This document shows, piece after piece, positions 37,293 through 49,021 of a DNA stretch of 64,000 nt. The position numbers and the translations under genes are program-made. Source of the stretch: Nepenthes gracilis (Eukaryota > Streptophyta > Magnoliopsida > Caryophyllales > Nepenthaceae). The notes under the pieces were generated by a model, which searched no databases, was not told where the DNA came from, and worked only from the letters and a program-made list of their open reading frames with translations. The stretch covers positions 8,290,592-8,354,591 of the forward strand of contig BSYO01000019.1 in the NCBI GenBank assembly GCA_033239525.1. Reading direction: 5' to 3'. Position 1 is the stretch's first letter; each line of letters begins with the position of its first letter.

Positions 37293-37957
37293 CAGCTGAA
37301 TATTCAATAATTCAGCATGTATAAGGGTCAACATGCTTCTAGAAAGCTGATGATTCAGCAAAGCCAAACACATACACCACACGACAGCAGCTCTCACAAT
37401 ACTTAGCCAAATTTTGGAAGAATAAAAGCAGCTTACAGCTGCTCACCTGAGCAGATAAACCAGCTGCTTTCCACGGTAGCTCATATCAGTAATAGAGCAG
37501 ACAAAACTTAGCCAAATTTGAAGTAGAAAAAAAGCAGCCCACAGCTACTTATCCCGGCTGCTGAAGCAGCGACTCTCCTTGGCAGCTGATCTCCACGGCT
37601 GCAACTTTCCACACACCAGCAGCAACTCCACGACCGCAGCTCAAATTAGCCTCACACCTCAACAACCAATAATAACTCATCACCAGGAAAAACTTTAAGG
37701 AAAGACAATAGTAAAATAGGATGAATCAGCAAATAGATTAGGAGACACACGGCTAGTTTAGAGGAAGGTTTCAGGTAATATTGATGAATTAGCTTAGGCC
37801 TTTATCTGTATAAGAGAGACATGAGGAAGAAAGGAAGAAAAGAGGAGGGAAGCAGTGGGATAAAGAGAGAAAACAGAATGAAAAAGAAGGAGAAAACAGA
37901 AAGGGAACCGAGAGCAGCACCGAAGGTAACAAGAGAAGAAGAGATTTAGCTACATAT

Positions 37958-37966
37958 TTGGCAAGT
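37958..37966 (+). promoter_or_regulatory. Splice-donor-like motif in LTR leader (GC type)
   Basis: TTG|GCAAGT lies 150 nt after a TATA-like TGTATAAGAG (37808-37817). Confidence 0.35.
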
Positions 37967-39832
37967 ATACTAAAAATCCTTCTTCATTTGGTGTTGCTTA
38001 TTGTTAATTCCTTTAAGTATTATTATTCTAATACTTAAGTTTCCTAATATCTTTGATCATAACATCAATTTAGCATGAAGTATACTCGGCTGATGTGTTG
38101 AGTCCAAACTAGTAGCTGAACCAGCTACTGTAAATTGGTAGAACCAGTTACCAAATGGACTCTAAATTGGCTCAAATTTGGTGACCAACGAGCTTAACCT
38201 CTTATTTATGTTGTGACCAATCAGCTCATAAAAATGGGCTGAACTGGTCACTGAATCGGGTCTTACATCAGCAACCAGACCAACCTCAGCAATCCTGCTA
38301 ATATTTGAAATTTGCAGTCTATAAATCGAGCCACAAATGGGCTGAACCGATAGCCATGATGACCTAAGTTCCTTTGGTGATGTTCAAATGTCATCCTGTA
38401 AAAATTAGCCCTAAACCGATCACCAAAACAGAAACAGAAGTCGGCTGCATCAGAATATTACTGATGCAAAATCTCTAGTTACAATTCTTACCCGAACCGG
38501 TTGAAATATCAGCTTGAATTAGCCATAAACCTGACAAATCCTTGAAAATGAATCTCTTGGCTATAAGAAGACTCCCTGAACCGGTCAAAAACTGGTCTCA
38601 AAGTGATCATAAAAGCAATAATATAGAACCGGCCCCTTTGCATCCCTACTAATGCTAAATTTGGCAACTTGGGAAAAGTTCACCAAATTGGACCCAAATT
38701 AGTTGAACCGGTAGCCAGCCTAGCCACAGTATCATGTACTAAGGCTAACTTACCCACCATTAAACCGGCCACCCCAAACTCCTTGAAATGATTACTAAAT
38801 CGAGCCCTTAAATAGCCCAAAAACCGGCTGAGTATCCTTGATGTTGAATCTAGCAGTCTAAGAAAATAGACTGAATCGACCCCGAATCAGTTGAACCAAC
38901 AGTCAACTCAACGAAGTCATTAAGTACTAAGGTTGAGTTGTCAACCCATGAAATTGTAACCAAAAATACCTTGAAATTATCACTGAACCGACCCCTAAAT
39001 GGTGCCAAAACCAGCTAATAGCACCCCAGTGGATGCTGGAATTTGAGCTAATAAACTAGCCCAGTTTGGCTCCCGAACTAGTTGAACCGGCATGAAAATC
39101 AACCAAGATATTATGAGGTAATGTTAAGGTATCAACTGGTAAAAATAAACCTCAAACTAGCCACCGAACTAGGCCCTAAAACCTGCAAATGAACCAGCTA
39201 ACATTTTCGGCTGATAGCTAACATTTTCGGCTGATGGAAATTGCCTTGAACCATTGAAACCTGTTCATCTAAACTTGTTCACAAGTGATGGAAAATAATA
39301 ATGAAAATCAGTAGGGACCAACCCTTAAACCAGCCATTAAATCGGCCATGAGCCAATAGTCGAATTCGTAAGTAATTATACTAAAATTGGATTAAATAAA
39401 TCAACCCAAACTAGCCCCAAACCGATTATCGAACCGGCAATCGAATTAGTCGAATATATCACATATTAAATTTGTATGTTAATATATGTAAAAGTTTAAG
39501 GTTAAAGCCACTAAAACAGACAATGCATTGATTTCTGTTATGATTTATGGTTTATTACCAAATATTGCATTTTATAATTGTATGTTTCGGTATATATTTC
39601 AATATTATCGAAAGTTTATGTGGAAGTTTTGTATGTTCCAAGAATGATAAGTATTTTCTCTCAACGTGGAGAAAATTAAGGAAAGAAGTGTTAAGAATAA
39701 GGTAAAAGTTTCCATAAGAAGTTATCAACTTTTGAAAAAGAAAGAAGAAATTGGACTAAGAAATTATTTTAGCAGATAATATTCTCCGACATGCCATAAA
39801 TATTATAGTGGAAACTCAATGGATTACCTTGG

Positions 39833-40079
39833 CCATAGATTTCAACAGGTGATCTTTTAGCTCTCCGAGAAACTCAGGTACATGTTCATTTGTGAAACAA
39901 TCATAAGCTGTCGCTACAGGATTTTTAAGAGCTGGGGCCAGAGCCAGAACTAAAACTGGAGCTAAATTATGTTGCCCCATAGCCAGTATAAAATATGCCA
40001 TCCTTCCAAGTAGGTTTAAATACTCTGCCTCTCGGTCCTACAGATGGTCACCACGAGTAGTTCTTCGTCTAGGTGCCAT
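39833..40079 (-). pseudogene. E4 gag, N-terminal fragment (Tekay-like chromovirus)
   Basis: It starts at the ATG at 40079-40077: MAPRRRTTRGDHL, one stop, then REAEYLNLLGRMAYFILAMG and, after a proline/alanine stretch, NPVATAYDCFTNEHVPEFLG. This is the arginine-rich start of chromoviral gag plus the ATAYDxFxxxxPPEFxG block. It is cut at about 39832 by the E3 LTR fragment. The remaining gag and pol are missing. Confidence 0.8.
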
Positions 40080-40348
40080 TGCTAATACTCTCTCTTAAAT
40101 AAGGACAATTCAAGTCAGTTATAGAACTCAATTAGGACACTGTACACTAAGCGATCACACATAACTAATTGATCCTAACTTAGTTCCAGCCTAAGCTAAT
40201 TACCCCAACTTAATCAGGTTACAAATTAGAATAACTAGGACTATCTGATCTAACTTGATTAACCTACATCTTCAACTACTTATTCAATCTAACTTATCCT
40301 ATCTTAAGCTTCCGTACAAGATCCAGATTAAGCCTAAGACATCTCCTT

Positions 40349-40360
40349 TTCTAATACCAC
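40349..40360 (-). promoter_or_regulatory. E4 primer binding site
   Basis: TGGTATTAGAAA on the minus strand, one base spacing after the LTR end (CCGTCACA). Initiator-Met type with a few changes. The leader 40348-40080 up to gag contains no gene and ends in GTATTAGCAATGG, an AG just before the start codon. Confidence 0.75.
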
Positions 40361-41261
40361 TTGTGACGGACTGGATTGATCTAAATACCACCTGACATAA
40401 TATCTGTCAATAACTAAATACAAATCATATATTATCCATCCATAAATATAAACCAAGCATGCATAAGATCTAAAATTAACCATAATATATTCGTAGTTCC
40501 AATGCCACATCATCCAGATATAACACCGAGACAGAAAAATGCCACTAGGTGCCAAAAATAAACCATAATAATCAGCGAAAGTATATAATAACCATCAATT
40601 CACAGTAGAAACTACAACTGTGACAGAACCGATTATAATCCTCTAATGACCTTTGTAAATAATCATACTTAACCAAAATATCTTATACACTATTATTTAT
40701 AAATACATTAATTTCTATTCAAAATTGGATAGAGTCTTTCTTAAATTTAGACAATAACCATACACATGACCTGAATAATAAACCCTGTACATGACATATA
40801 AATTGGTAGACTTCAAAATTTAATCTTCACACATATACAGGATCGAATCAAAATGCCATTCATCCATGACTCCAACATAATTATCTAAGCTACCACATTT
40901 GATCTAATAAGAGATACCATCTATGAACCTATACAAATCCAAAATCAAACCTGCGAAAACATAACTATATCTATAAATAACCTGCAGGATCATACTATGT
41001 CATAATAATATACAACATGCCATGTTAATACACAATATTTATCTTATATTAGTTTTTTACATTCACATTACATCAAATGCATCCAAATTTTAAGTCTCCG
41101 AGGTCCAACAATCTTTCTTTAGCTATTCCTTATCTTTATCCTTTCTCATCATGCATTAACTCATGGGTTTCATCTAGAAGGGTAGACAAAAACAGCAATT
41201 AGTGAGCTAATTTCTCAACAAGGTACTATAATAACAATGATATGTAAATTTTTTATATAAA

Positions 41262-41263
41262 AC

Positions 41264-41295
<32 letters not shown>
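41262..41295. repeat. AT/GT compound microsatellite
   Basis: About 8 AT units followed by about 8 TG units inside LTR X. Confidence 0.9.
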
Positions 41296-42310
41296 AAAGA
41301 GATATATCGAGGAAATTAGGAGACAAATATATATATGGCTAATTCAGAAGTATGAAACGATACTTGAACATAAACTTGTGGATAAAAATATTATCTTTGC
41401 TTATTTAATCTTTTCCTTCAATTATTTTTTCTACTTATCTTAGTCAAAAAACATACTAAAAATCATAGAACAGCTTAAAACTTACTCGTCATTTAGGATA
41501 AATTTTATTATCTTAAGGGACCGGTGCTAGTAGGCCCTACCAGTTAAGGGAGCAAATAATCGATGATAGATTATATTCACTCTACACAATCAAAGGTTAT
41601 GATTCTTCCTTATTTATATCCCAAAGACAGGATGATCATGGGTTCCTCCTTATTTACATCCCGATGATAGGATGGCCATAAATTCTTAGTTCTTGTCCTC
41701 CACAGTAAACCCCGAGGAAGGTGATCCACATATCACTCTATCGACAGAGTTATCCTCTATTATCACTGTAACATCCTAAGGCATGCTGAAGAACATTACT
41801 CGCTAAATAACAATCCTTAGTCCAATTTCTTACTGATTTTAATTTAACTTAGGGAACTCTAATTCTTATTTCTTAGCTTTAGTTCTCATTCTTTAAAGAA
41901 CACCTCAACTTCATATAACTAAATCTTCAAATAGTTTTAGAGTTCTCAATAATCTTAAACAACGTATCTTTTAACAAAATTTAGAATAAAATCATTCGGT
42001 AAGCTTGAATAATTCATCATATAATATTTTCACTCCATAACTCAAAATTTACAAAAAAAATATACCTTCATTTTTTAGCTCATGCTTGAGAGAAATGTTC
42101 AAAACAAAATTCAAACATGAAACAGGCTAAACGGCGAAATTGAACCCATAAATCATAATATACATACTTAAGCATGCAATTTATTCATAAAATGATGAGA
42201 GAATTAGAAAACATACAGTGCTACATAACAAATCTTAGTGGAGAAGGATATTAGAGTAATAATACCCGAAAAGAAATAACAAAAGGCAACAACAAGGAAA
42301 GACAGAACTT

Positions 42311-42327
42311 AGGTATGCTTGCCTCAG
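42311..42327 (-). promoter_or_regulatory. Splice-donor-like motif in LTR leader (GC type)
   Basis: CTGAGGCAAGCATACCT on the minus strand. The nested solo LTR at 9911-9925 has nearly the same 15 bases. Confidence 0.4.
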
Positions 42328-43409
42328 CATGATTTACTATTTTCCTTACTCTGATCGGATCGGAAATCGTTTGGACTCCCTTCTCTTCCTCTTTTTTCCT
42401 CTGCTTCTACTCATTCATGCCCTAATTTCTCCCCTTTTTCCTATCTAAAAGAGCAAAATAATAAGTCAGTGGGGTAAAATATCTAATTGGCACTCGAGCA
42501 CCAGTCGGGCGAGCCTCGGGCACACCCTCGTTGAAAATTGTGTTCGAACACACTTCAGGCGCACTTTGGACGCAACCCCTACTGGAATTGGTGCCTCCAA
42601 CTTCACTCAAGCCTCTATCAAGCACAACCCTCATTTTCCTTCAACCGTGATCGAGATCTCCATTTCTCAAATTCATTCATCCTAAACTTAATTATATTAA
42701 CTTAATTATTAGAATTTACTATATTTTAGAAACATTTACCTTACAATAACCATCAAAGTATAATCAAAATGATCATAATACATCATAATATTCTTTCTTC
42801 ATTAACATAGATCTGCAAAATCATCCTCCAAGGCCTAGCAACTAGCGACTTCTAATCTTTCTCAACAGGTATCAGCTCATACACATCTGAAGGAAGGAAA
42901 AATAGCAAACGAATAAGCCAAATCCTGAACAAGGCACAATTATAAACAAGGACAAATGTAATATACTTAAAATAAATTGAATGAACATGATAGGATCATA
43001 ATATAGATACATAAACATATAACATCATCAAATACATTTCTGCTACACATTCAACTTTGATATTTTGTTTCTGATTTTCTTTGGATACAGATATTACATT
43101 CATGATCAAAAGATCTTTCATATTGTATTTATTTTACTTTTGATTCTTTTTTACCTTCAAAATCATGCAGAAATATATTTACCAACCGATTGTGTTGACT
43201 TCACACAATTGAAAGGCCTACGCCTCTAATTCTGTAAGAGGTCAAGCATATGTATCACCGTCACATAAACCCCCATGGTAGGGTATTTTTTTTCGATGCC
43301 ACTGTAATATTCTAAGACATACCAATAAATACCACCTGTTGAAATATAAATCCTTGACCCAATTTTCTGATTTCTTTTTTATAATCCAATTGGAAACTCT
43401 GTACAAATA

Positions 43410-43760
43410 TACTAATACTGATAATGGAATACAAATAACAAATACTGATGATAGATACCGATACTGACGATGGATAACAAATAATGGACCCGGATGGCAG
43501 ATACCGGTACTGACGACGGATAATAAATAATGGATTCAGATGGCAAATACCAGTACTGATGATGGATAACAAATAATAGATTCGGATGACAGATACCGAT
43601 ACTAATAATCAATAACAAATAATGGATTCTGATGGCAAATACCAACACTGACGACAGATAAATAATAATGGATTCGGATGGTAGATATCAGCACTGATGA
43701 TAGATAATAAATAACGGATACGAATGATAGATATCGGTACTGATGACGGATAACAAATTT
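43410..43760. repeat. 46-bp minisatellite, about 7 copies, in LTR Y
   Basis: Units follow the pattern ATACCGRTACTGAYGAYGGA then TAACAAATAATGGATTCGGA then TGGCAG, mostly 46 bp, each copy different. The overlapping minus-strand open frames here are products of the repeat (46 is not a multiple of 3, so each frame shows the repeat). Confidence 0.9.
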
Positions 43761-44370
43761 CAAAGTACCAATTTCTTGATACGAAATCATAATTTCATAT
43801 TCTTGTACATACAAATATATTTTTCATATTTTTATATTTTTTGGGTATAAATATAGATTGCCATATTCTTACAAATATAAATACATATTTTCATATTCTT
43901 GTGAATTTAAATCTTTACATGACTTCAAATACATACATAAATTGACTTAGTGTTTAGAAAAATTAGAAACTTCTTACCACATTAAGCCAAACAAAATATT
44001 ATAATTTTTGGACAATAAATTCCTTCACAAAAGGTACCCAACATAATTTTTAAAATATACAAAATATCATATATAAAATATATGTAAATAAATATCAAAT
44101 AATGTCACGTTCACAAAGTTAGGTATTCCAAATATCAAAACCAAATTCCATAATAAATTAGAAATAATGGGAGAGAGACGTAGGCAAGGGTTAAGGTTTT
44201 TTCAAAATAACGAAATACCTCACCAAACTTTCAAATTAAATACAAAATTAACATATATGTATGCTCAATACATAGGTATTTCAAAATACATACATAGACG
44301 GATATTTGAATAAAAATATCCAAAAGGAATGTAATAAAAAGAGTAACAAGAGAAAGAAAAGTATATGAGT

Positions 44371-44382
44371 GAGCTTGCCTTG
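44371..44382 (-). promoter_or_regulatory. Splice-donor-like motif in LTR leader (GC type)
   Basis: CAAGGCAAGCTC on the minus strand, about 150 nt after TATATAA (44538-44531). Confidence 0.4.
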
Positions 44383-45015
44383 ACCCGATCTACAAGTTCT
44401 TCATCTAGTTCTAAGCTGGAAACAGACCCGAGAGCCTCGATCTCCTATTCTCTTTCTTCTCCTCCGTGTTCTCTCTCTCTCCTCTCTTTCTTTTCTATCA
44501 AAAATGGTGGAGAAAAGCTAACGGTGTGGGTTATATACCCAAACGGTGCCTCGGGCACTGGTTAGGTGAGATTCGAGCAGTGGGTTCTGGAAATCGCACT
44601 TTGGGCACTCGTCAGACATTCTTTGGGCACCACAATCTGAAATTTAGACCCCGAACTTTGCACTCGGGGTGCCCATCAGACATGCTATTCTGGATACAGC
44701 GCTCGAGTGGCGGCTAGAGTGTGGGTCGAGTGCGGGTCAGGCTTGCAGCGAGCCAGTTTCGCGCACACGCTATCCGGGACCCATGTCAACCATTCGAACC
44801 CAATTTTTCACATCCTTGGACCCTATTTTTTTTATTATATTAGCTTAATAAATCGCGATTATCATAATTTAAAATTTGAATCTTATTTACAGATTAACAT
44901 TCTAAGGTTTATAATGTCAGCTCCCGATTTTGCCAATTTCAGATCTTTGGGCACTTCAATCCAATTTTTTCCACGTTCTTTGATCTCGATTCACTTATAT
45001 TGACTTACTTAACTA

Positions 45016-46984
45016 TAATGGGAATGATTATAAAATTGTATCCGTACATTTAGCGATAAAAATAGTCTAATTTATAATTCAAGTTACAAATTTGGACTAT
45101 AATGAAGAAAAGTCGACCGAAAGACGATGAGAATGTTTGTGGAGTTATTTGGCATACATGACCACATCTGGAAGTTCGTTGTATGGGAATTCGACAATGT
45201 TTCTTAGAGGAAAGGATTAACCTAGATTATATTCTAATCGGTAACTTATTATTGTTGTTAAGATTGTAGAATACCTTCTAATCGGTAACTTAAAATTGTT
45301 ATTAAGGTTGTGTTGAAATTAGCACTGATTTTAATAATCCCATATTAAATCAAGGAGGTACCAGCCGAGTGACTTACCAGGCTGTATTTCAGTACTTTGA
45401 GAAGTGCAATAAAGTTATCTATGGATCATTGGAATTAAAATTAATGTGGCAGAAGGTAGAAATTCTAATTTAAGGCACTTTAGCTCGTGTATAATTTTCG
45501 ATCCAAAGTCTATATCTTCACTTATGTTTCTTAACTTGAAGGTTATGGATTTTACCTTAACAATATCAATATCCTTGGGATTCTCTGATGAATATTATAC
45601 TATAAATAAATTGTTAATTAGAGTAGTATAGCGAAAGCATGTGGACCCATAGTATTGCGATATAAGATTTAATTTGAGAATTGGTATAGGAAATCCAAAT
45701 TGAAACTAGAATTAAGATTGGGATTTCCTATAAAGGGCAATTGGGATGACTACATTGCCGCTCATCAAATTCCTTTTCAAAAATAGCTGGCAATCAAATA
45801 ATACGATGAATCCTTTTGAGGTTTTAATTTGGGCAAGAATATAGGCCTCCCGTTAATCAAGAAAAGATCAGATTGAAGATGATACAAACAACCATATCCC
45901 TCCAACAATGTCTTCAAGGGGAAAAAAAATCTCAAGTTTGGAGGGCAAAGGATGAATCAAGACTAAAGATCATTGGCTATTCGAGGTTTTCAATAAGTTA
46001 GAGAGATGAATTATTGACTGGCCTTGCTCCGAATTGATGGATCATTATGACATGTATGTATGCACTTGGGTTAAAATTGTCATTAACCGATGAGAAATTA
46101 CTTTATATTGAAATTCAATTTGGATTTTTGAGAACCTCGTTTTGAGGATTAAAACGACCCATTCGGCTATAATTATTTGGAAAACTTTTTCAGTTAAGGA
46201 ATTGTTATTCGAATACAAGAATAAATCTAAGGAAAATCTTACTATCTACTTAAGAATGAAGGTCATAACAAAAGTACATGGATAAGTATAACAAGGTTAT
46301 CTATAATATCCCCACTACCCCTGCAATCCTCCCAGAAGCTGTACTCATATTATGCTCATACCATCCGTGATACCTCTTGCCAAATGATATCATCTCCTAC
46401 GATGATCACACAGCTATAAGCATCCTTCCATAATAAACAATATATCTCATTATCACCATGATACGAAAATTAATATTAGATAAGTGTAGACCACGCTAAG
46501 GTATCATAACCTCACATTCAACTAAATACCCTATTATTTTCATACGCTTTCCTTAACCTTGACTGTAATAAGCTAATAATCCAAATACTCACACAATCGA
46601 ACGTAATACAAATGAAGGCTTTACAATTACAATGATAGAATTGTCATTCGGTGTTGATAAAGACCGTACTTACACCATCTAGATTTACACAAAGGAATTA
46701 CCACAGAATGATGAAAGGATAAAAAGCAAACTGGAAATAATATATTTCGATCAATTTAACATTTAACTAGTCCTCCATCAAGACCTATTATTAATACCAT
46801 AAATAAATTATCACTTGTCACTTACAGATAAGGCTCGTAACAATCAACTGGTCCCAAAATTTTATCTATGCATATATATATATATATAATAACTTTTTAC
46901 TTAAAGAGCTTCCAACAAAATTGGATTATGTCTTCAACCCCACCCTCTAAGGTTTAACATTCACGGCCACATTACCTAGTTCTC
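45016..46984. other. Unassigned AT-rich sequence
   Basis: No recognisable protein, LTR end or tRNA. 45224-45310 contains two near copies of CTAATCGGTAACTTA followed by TTGTTRTTAAGRTTG. An AT microsatellite lies at 46871-46889. It borders LTR Y with a break in similarity at about 45015. It may be the internal region of another non-coding element, but I found no primer site or polypurine tract. Confidence 0.3.
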
Positions 46985-47350
46985 CCACTAATACTACTAG
47001 CACACACCTACACTATTAACACACCCTCACACTACCAACATACACGTTACACACACACTGGTTCACACCTGTGCACACAATTCGACACACACACACCCGC
47101 ACATACAGACACCTACACGCACACGGTAGCACCCCCATTGCACTACCAACACGCACACAACAACTCTCCCACACACTGCTCACACTGCCAGAACACTTCA
47201 TCCATTTCAAACACCTCACACACATAGCTATACCTACACACACAGGCGACAATACACACGAGCAGTATACATACACCTTTTTATATACATACATACAATA
47301 TATATACATATTTTTATACACATACCCATACACACATGGGTACTCACACC
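46985..47350. repeat. CA-rich low-complexity tract
   Basis: About 360 bp of imperfect CACAC/CACAY words with two short TATATACAT runs. The long open frames on both strands here (47071-47442 + and 47016-47363 -) come from this composition and are not genes. Confidence 0.85.
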
Positions 47351-47399
47351 CATGCTGCCACATATACCATTTCTATACCCATTTTGCAAACCAAAACAA

Positions 47400-48655
47400 T
47401 ACCCTCTGTTATTCATGTTTCATTCGATTCTCATCCAAGTAAAAGAATTCTAAATTTTCACTTCCAATTATGTAAATGAAGAGAATTTATAACATAATTC
47501 CACGGTTTATCAATCCCCAATTTTAGTGACAACCCTTAATTTTTTCGGTTTCCAGTGTCATACGCCGTGGCTCTATTTCACCCAATTTCAACATACGTAA
47601 CTATTTCTATCAATTCCCATGAAATTGGAATATGCAAGCATCAATAATAACTTTTCAAGGAAGGAGAAAGAGATTATTTGCACAAAGAATGAAAATTTCT
47701 AGTCAAATAGCCAGATTACTTGCGAAGAAAATCTCAAATCAACTTGCCTCAGTTTGGTGTTCTTCTTCCAGCAACAGCAGCAATGGTGCAAATCGAGATG
47801 GCGGCGACACCAACCTATGACAGCGACTTCAACTGCATATGCGATGGCTTCTACCCTTCTTCGGATCATGCATGGCTTTCTTCTTTTGTTCGTATTTTCC
47901 CCCTTCTCAATTCATCCGTTGTCTCATTTAAATAATGGAGAGTAATTTGTGCTAGGGTTACCGATCTTTATTTTCGGCGCTGATTCCTTTCTTTCCCCTC
48001 GACGCAACCCTTACGCCCGTTTTCCCTTTTCTCTCCTCTCCCGTCCTTCTCCTTCTTTTTTTTTTCCCCTCTTCTTTCTTCCTTCTTTCCTTCCTTCCTT
48101 CTCTTCTTCTTCATTTCCTTATTATTATTATTATTACATATTTATATTTATATTATAATTATTATTTATTTTATTATTATATTATATATGTTATTACAAA
48201 TACATTTTAATACATATATTTGTATATTAATTTATTACTCATTAAAATATTAATTATTTAATTAGTTATCTAATTATCACTACAATAATATTTAAAATTT
48301 TGATCTAAATTTTTAATATTTTAATTTTTTTAAATTAATTATATTTTCAATCAATGAATACTAATAAATTAAAATTTATCAGATAAATATTTATTTAATT
48401 AGTTTGGTTCAAAAATTAACTAAATTTTCTATTTAACTCTAAACTTTAATCAATAGTTCAAATATCTAAACCCAATCTGTCAATCCAAAAACTCTAAATT
48501 TATTAGTCCCAAATATTTAAGCCCAAGTCAACGTTCTATATACTTTAAGCTTATATTTTCAATTCGAATTATGAAACTTTGTGTCTAAAAATACTAAAAA
48601 TAATTGTCATAACTAAAAAAATAAAATTAAATAAAAAAATATTCGAGATATTACA
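47400..48655 (-). mobile_element. LTR fragment Z, minus orientation
   Basis: The high end is GAGATATTACA (TGTAATATCTCG on the minus strand), like the solo LTR at 51870. Going down there is a TTA-type microsatellite (48119-48137), a CT-rich run (48040-48110), TATTTAAA at 47934-47927 and CTGAGGCAAGTTG at 47753-47741. This is the same order as in the other LTRs of the group. The lower end is not found. Confidence 0.6.
47741..47753 (-). promoter_or_regulatory. Splice-donor-like motif in LTR leader (GC type)
   Basis: CTGAGGCAAGTTG on the minus strand, about 180 nt after TATTTAAA. Confidence 0.4.
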
Positions 48656-49021
48656 ACTTCCTTGTAGGTGTCTCAATAAATGAAAGGTTATTGGAGTATC
48701 GTGCAGGCTTCATGTGAGGATTGAAGTATCCACGCGCGCTTCACAGGCGCCACGAGCGGCCAGGAGGCAAAAGTTAAGTCAAGTGCTTGAGGCTGGCTCA
48801 AGCGATGAATGGCAGAAATTCCAGAAGGTGGGCACCTAAGTAGTGTCTGAGGCATGCCTCAAGCTCAAATTCTAGTATATGTGCACATGATTTGTGTCCA
48901 ATCGGCGCTCGAGTACCAATTCTAGAGGCTTGGTTCTTGACGAGCGCTCAAGTGCGCCCGAGATTTATAAAATTATGCGAACGTGATTTTAGGGTTAGTT
49001 CCAAAGAATTCTAAAATATTT
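48656..49021 (+). mobile_element. Left part of a + strand LTR, split by a solo LTR
   Basis: Contains the GC-rich GGCGCTCGAGTACC / GAGCGCTCAAGTGC block and TTTATAAAA (48964-48972), in + orientation. The continuation after the solo LTR (51871-52330) has a GAGAGAGGAGAG leader and TCAGGTACACC. Its left end is cut by LTR Z. Confidence 0.5.

Larger units (their letters stand above)
36570..39832 (+). mobile_element. Truncated LTR of a third AACCGG-family element (E3)
   Basis: It starts TGTAAAGTTCAAG, immediately after ATTAG in the E2 3' LTR. The body matches the family only loosely, but landmarks are shared: a purine-rich leader (37810-37950), TTGGCAAGTATAC (37958-37970), many AACCGG words (38100-39470), and TATTTTCTCTCAACGTGGAG at 39651. 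It stops at about 39832 against a minus-strand gag fragment. The usual LTR end is absent, so a deletion rather than a clean insertion made this border. Confidence 0.7.
40362..42745 (-). repeat. E4 5' LTR (X)
   Basis: On the minus strand it begins TGTAAGGTAAATG (42745) and ends GTCCGTCACA (40362), followed by the primer site. It shares landmarks with the LARD-like LTRs in the same order (for example the 41525-41780 block, AGTAGGCCCTACCAG... to CTGTAACATCCTAAGGCATG). CTGAGGCAAGCATACCT is at 42327-42311. An AT/GT microsatellite lies at 41262-41295. A GC-rich CTCGAGCAC block lies at 42480-42620. Confidence 0.8.
42746..45015 (-). mobile_element. LTR Y (partial), interrupted by E4
   Basis: Homologous to the LARD-like LTR from about its position 16690 up to 18900. 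The low part is missing because E4's LTR begins at 42745, and the last roughly 160 bp at the high end are replaced by unrelated sequence near 45015. TATATAA is at about 44538-44531, a GA-rich leader follows, and CAAGGCAAGCTC is at 44382-44371. A 46-bp minisatellite lies at 43410-43760. Confidence 0.75.

Noticed and set aside
15721..42745. E1 and E4 as the two ends of a single element
   Set aside because: Tempting because both are minus-strand Tekay-like and complementary in content, but the LTR at 15090-15720 and the LTR at 40362-42745 do not match in ends or body.
43410..43760. Possible CRISPR-like array
   Set aside because: Units are contiguous and diverged, without conserved repeats and unique spacers, and lie in a plant LTR.
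43312..43814. Three overlapping minus-strand open frames with ISIxICHPN repeats
   Set aside because: They are the 46-bp minisatellite read in its three frames.
47071..47442. 123-codon + strand open frame rich in His/Thr and a 115-codon minus frame rich in Cys/Val
   Set aside because: Both are products of the CA/GT low-complexity tract; no start context or domain.
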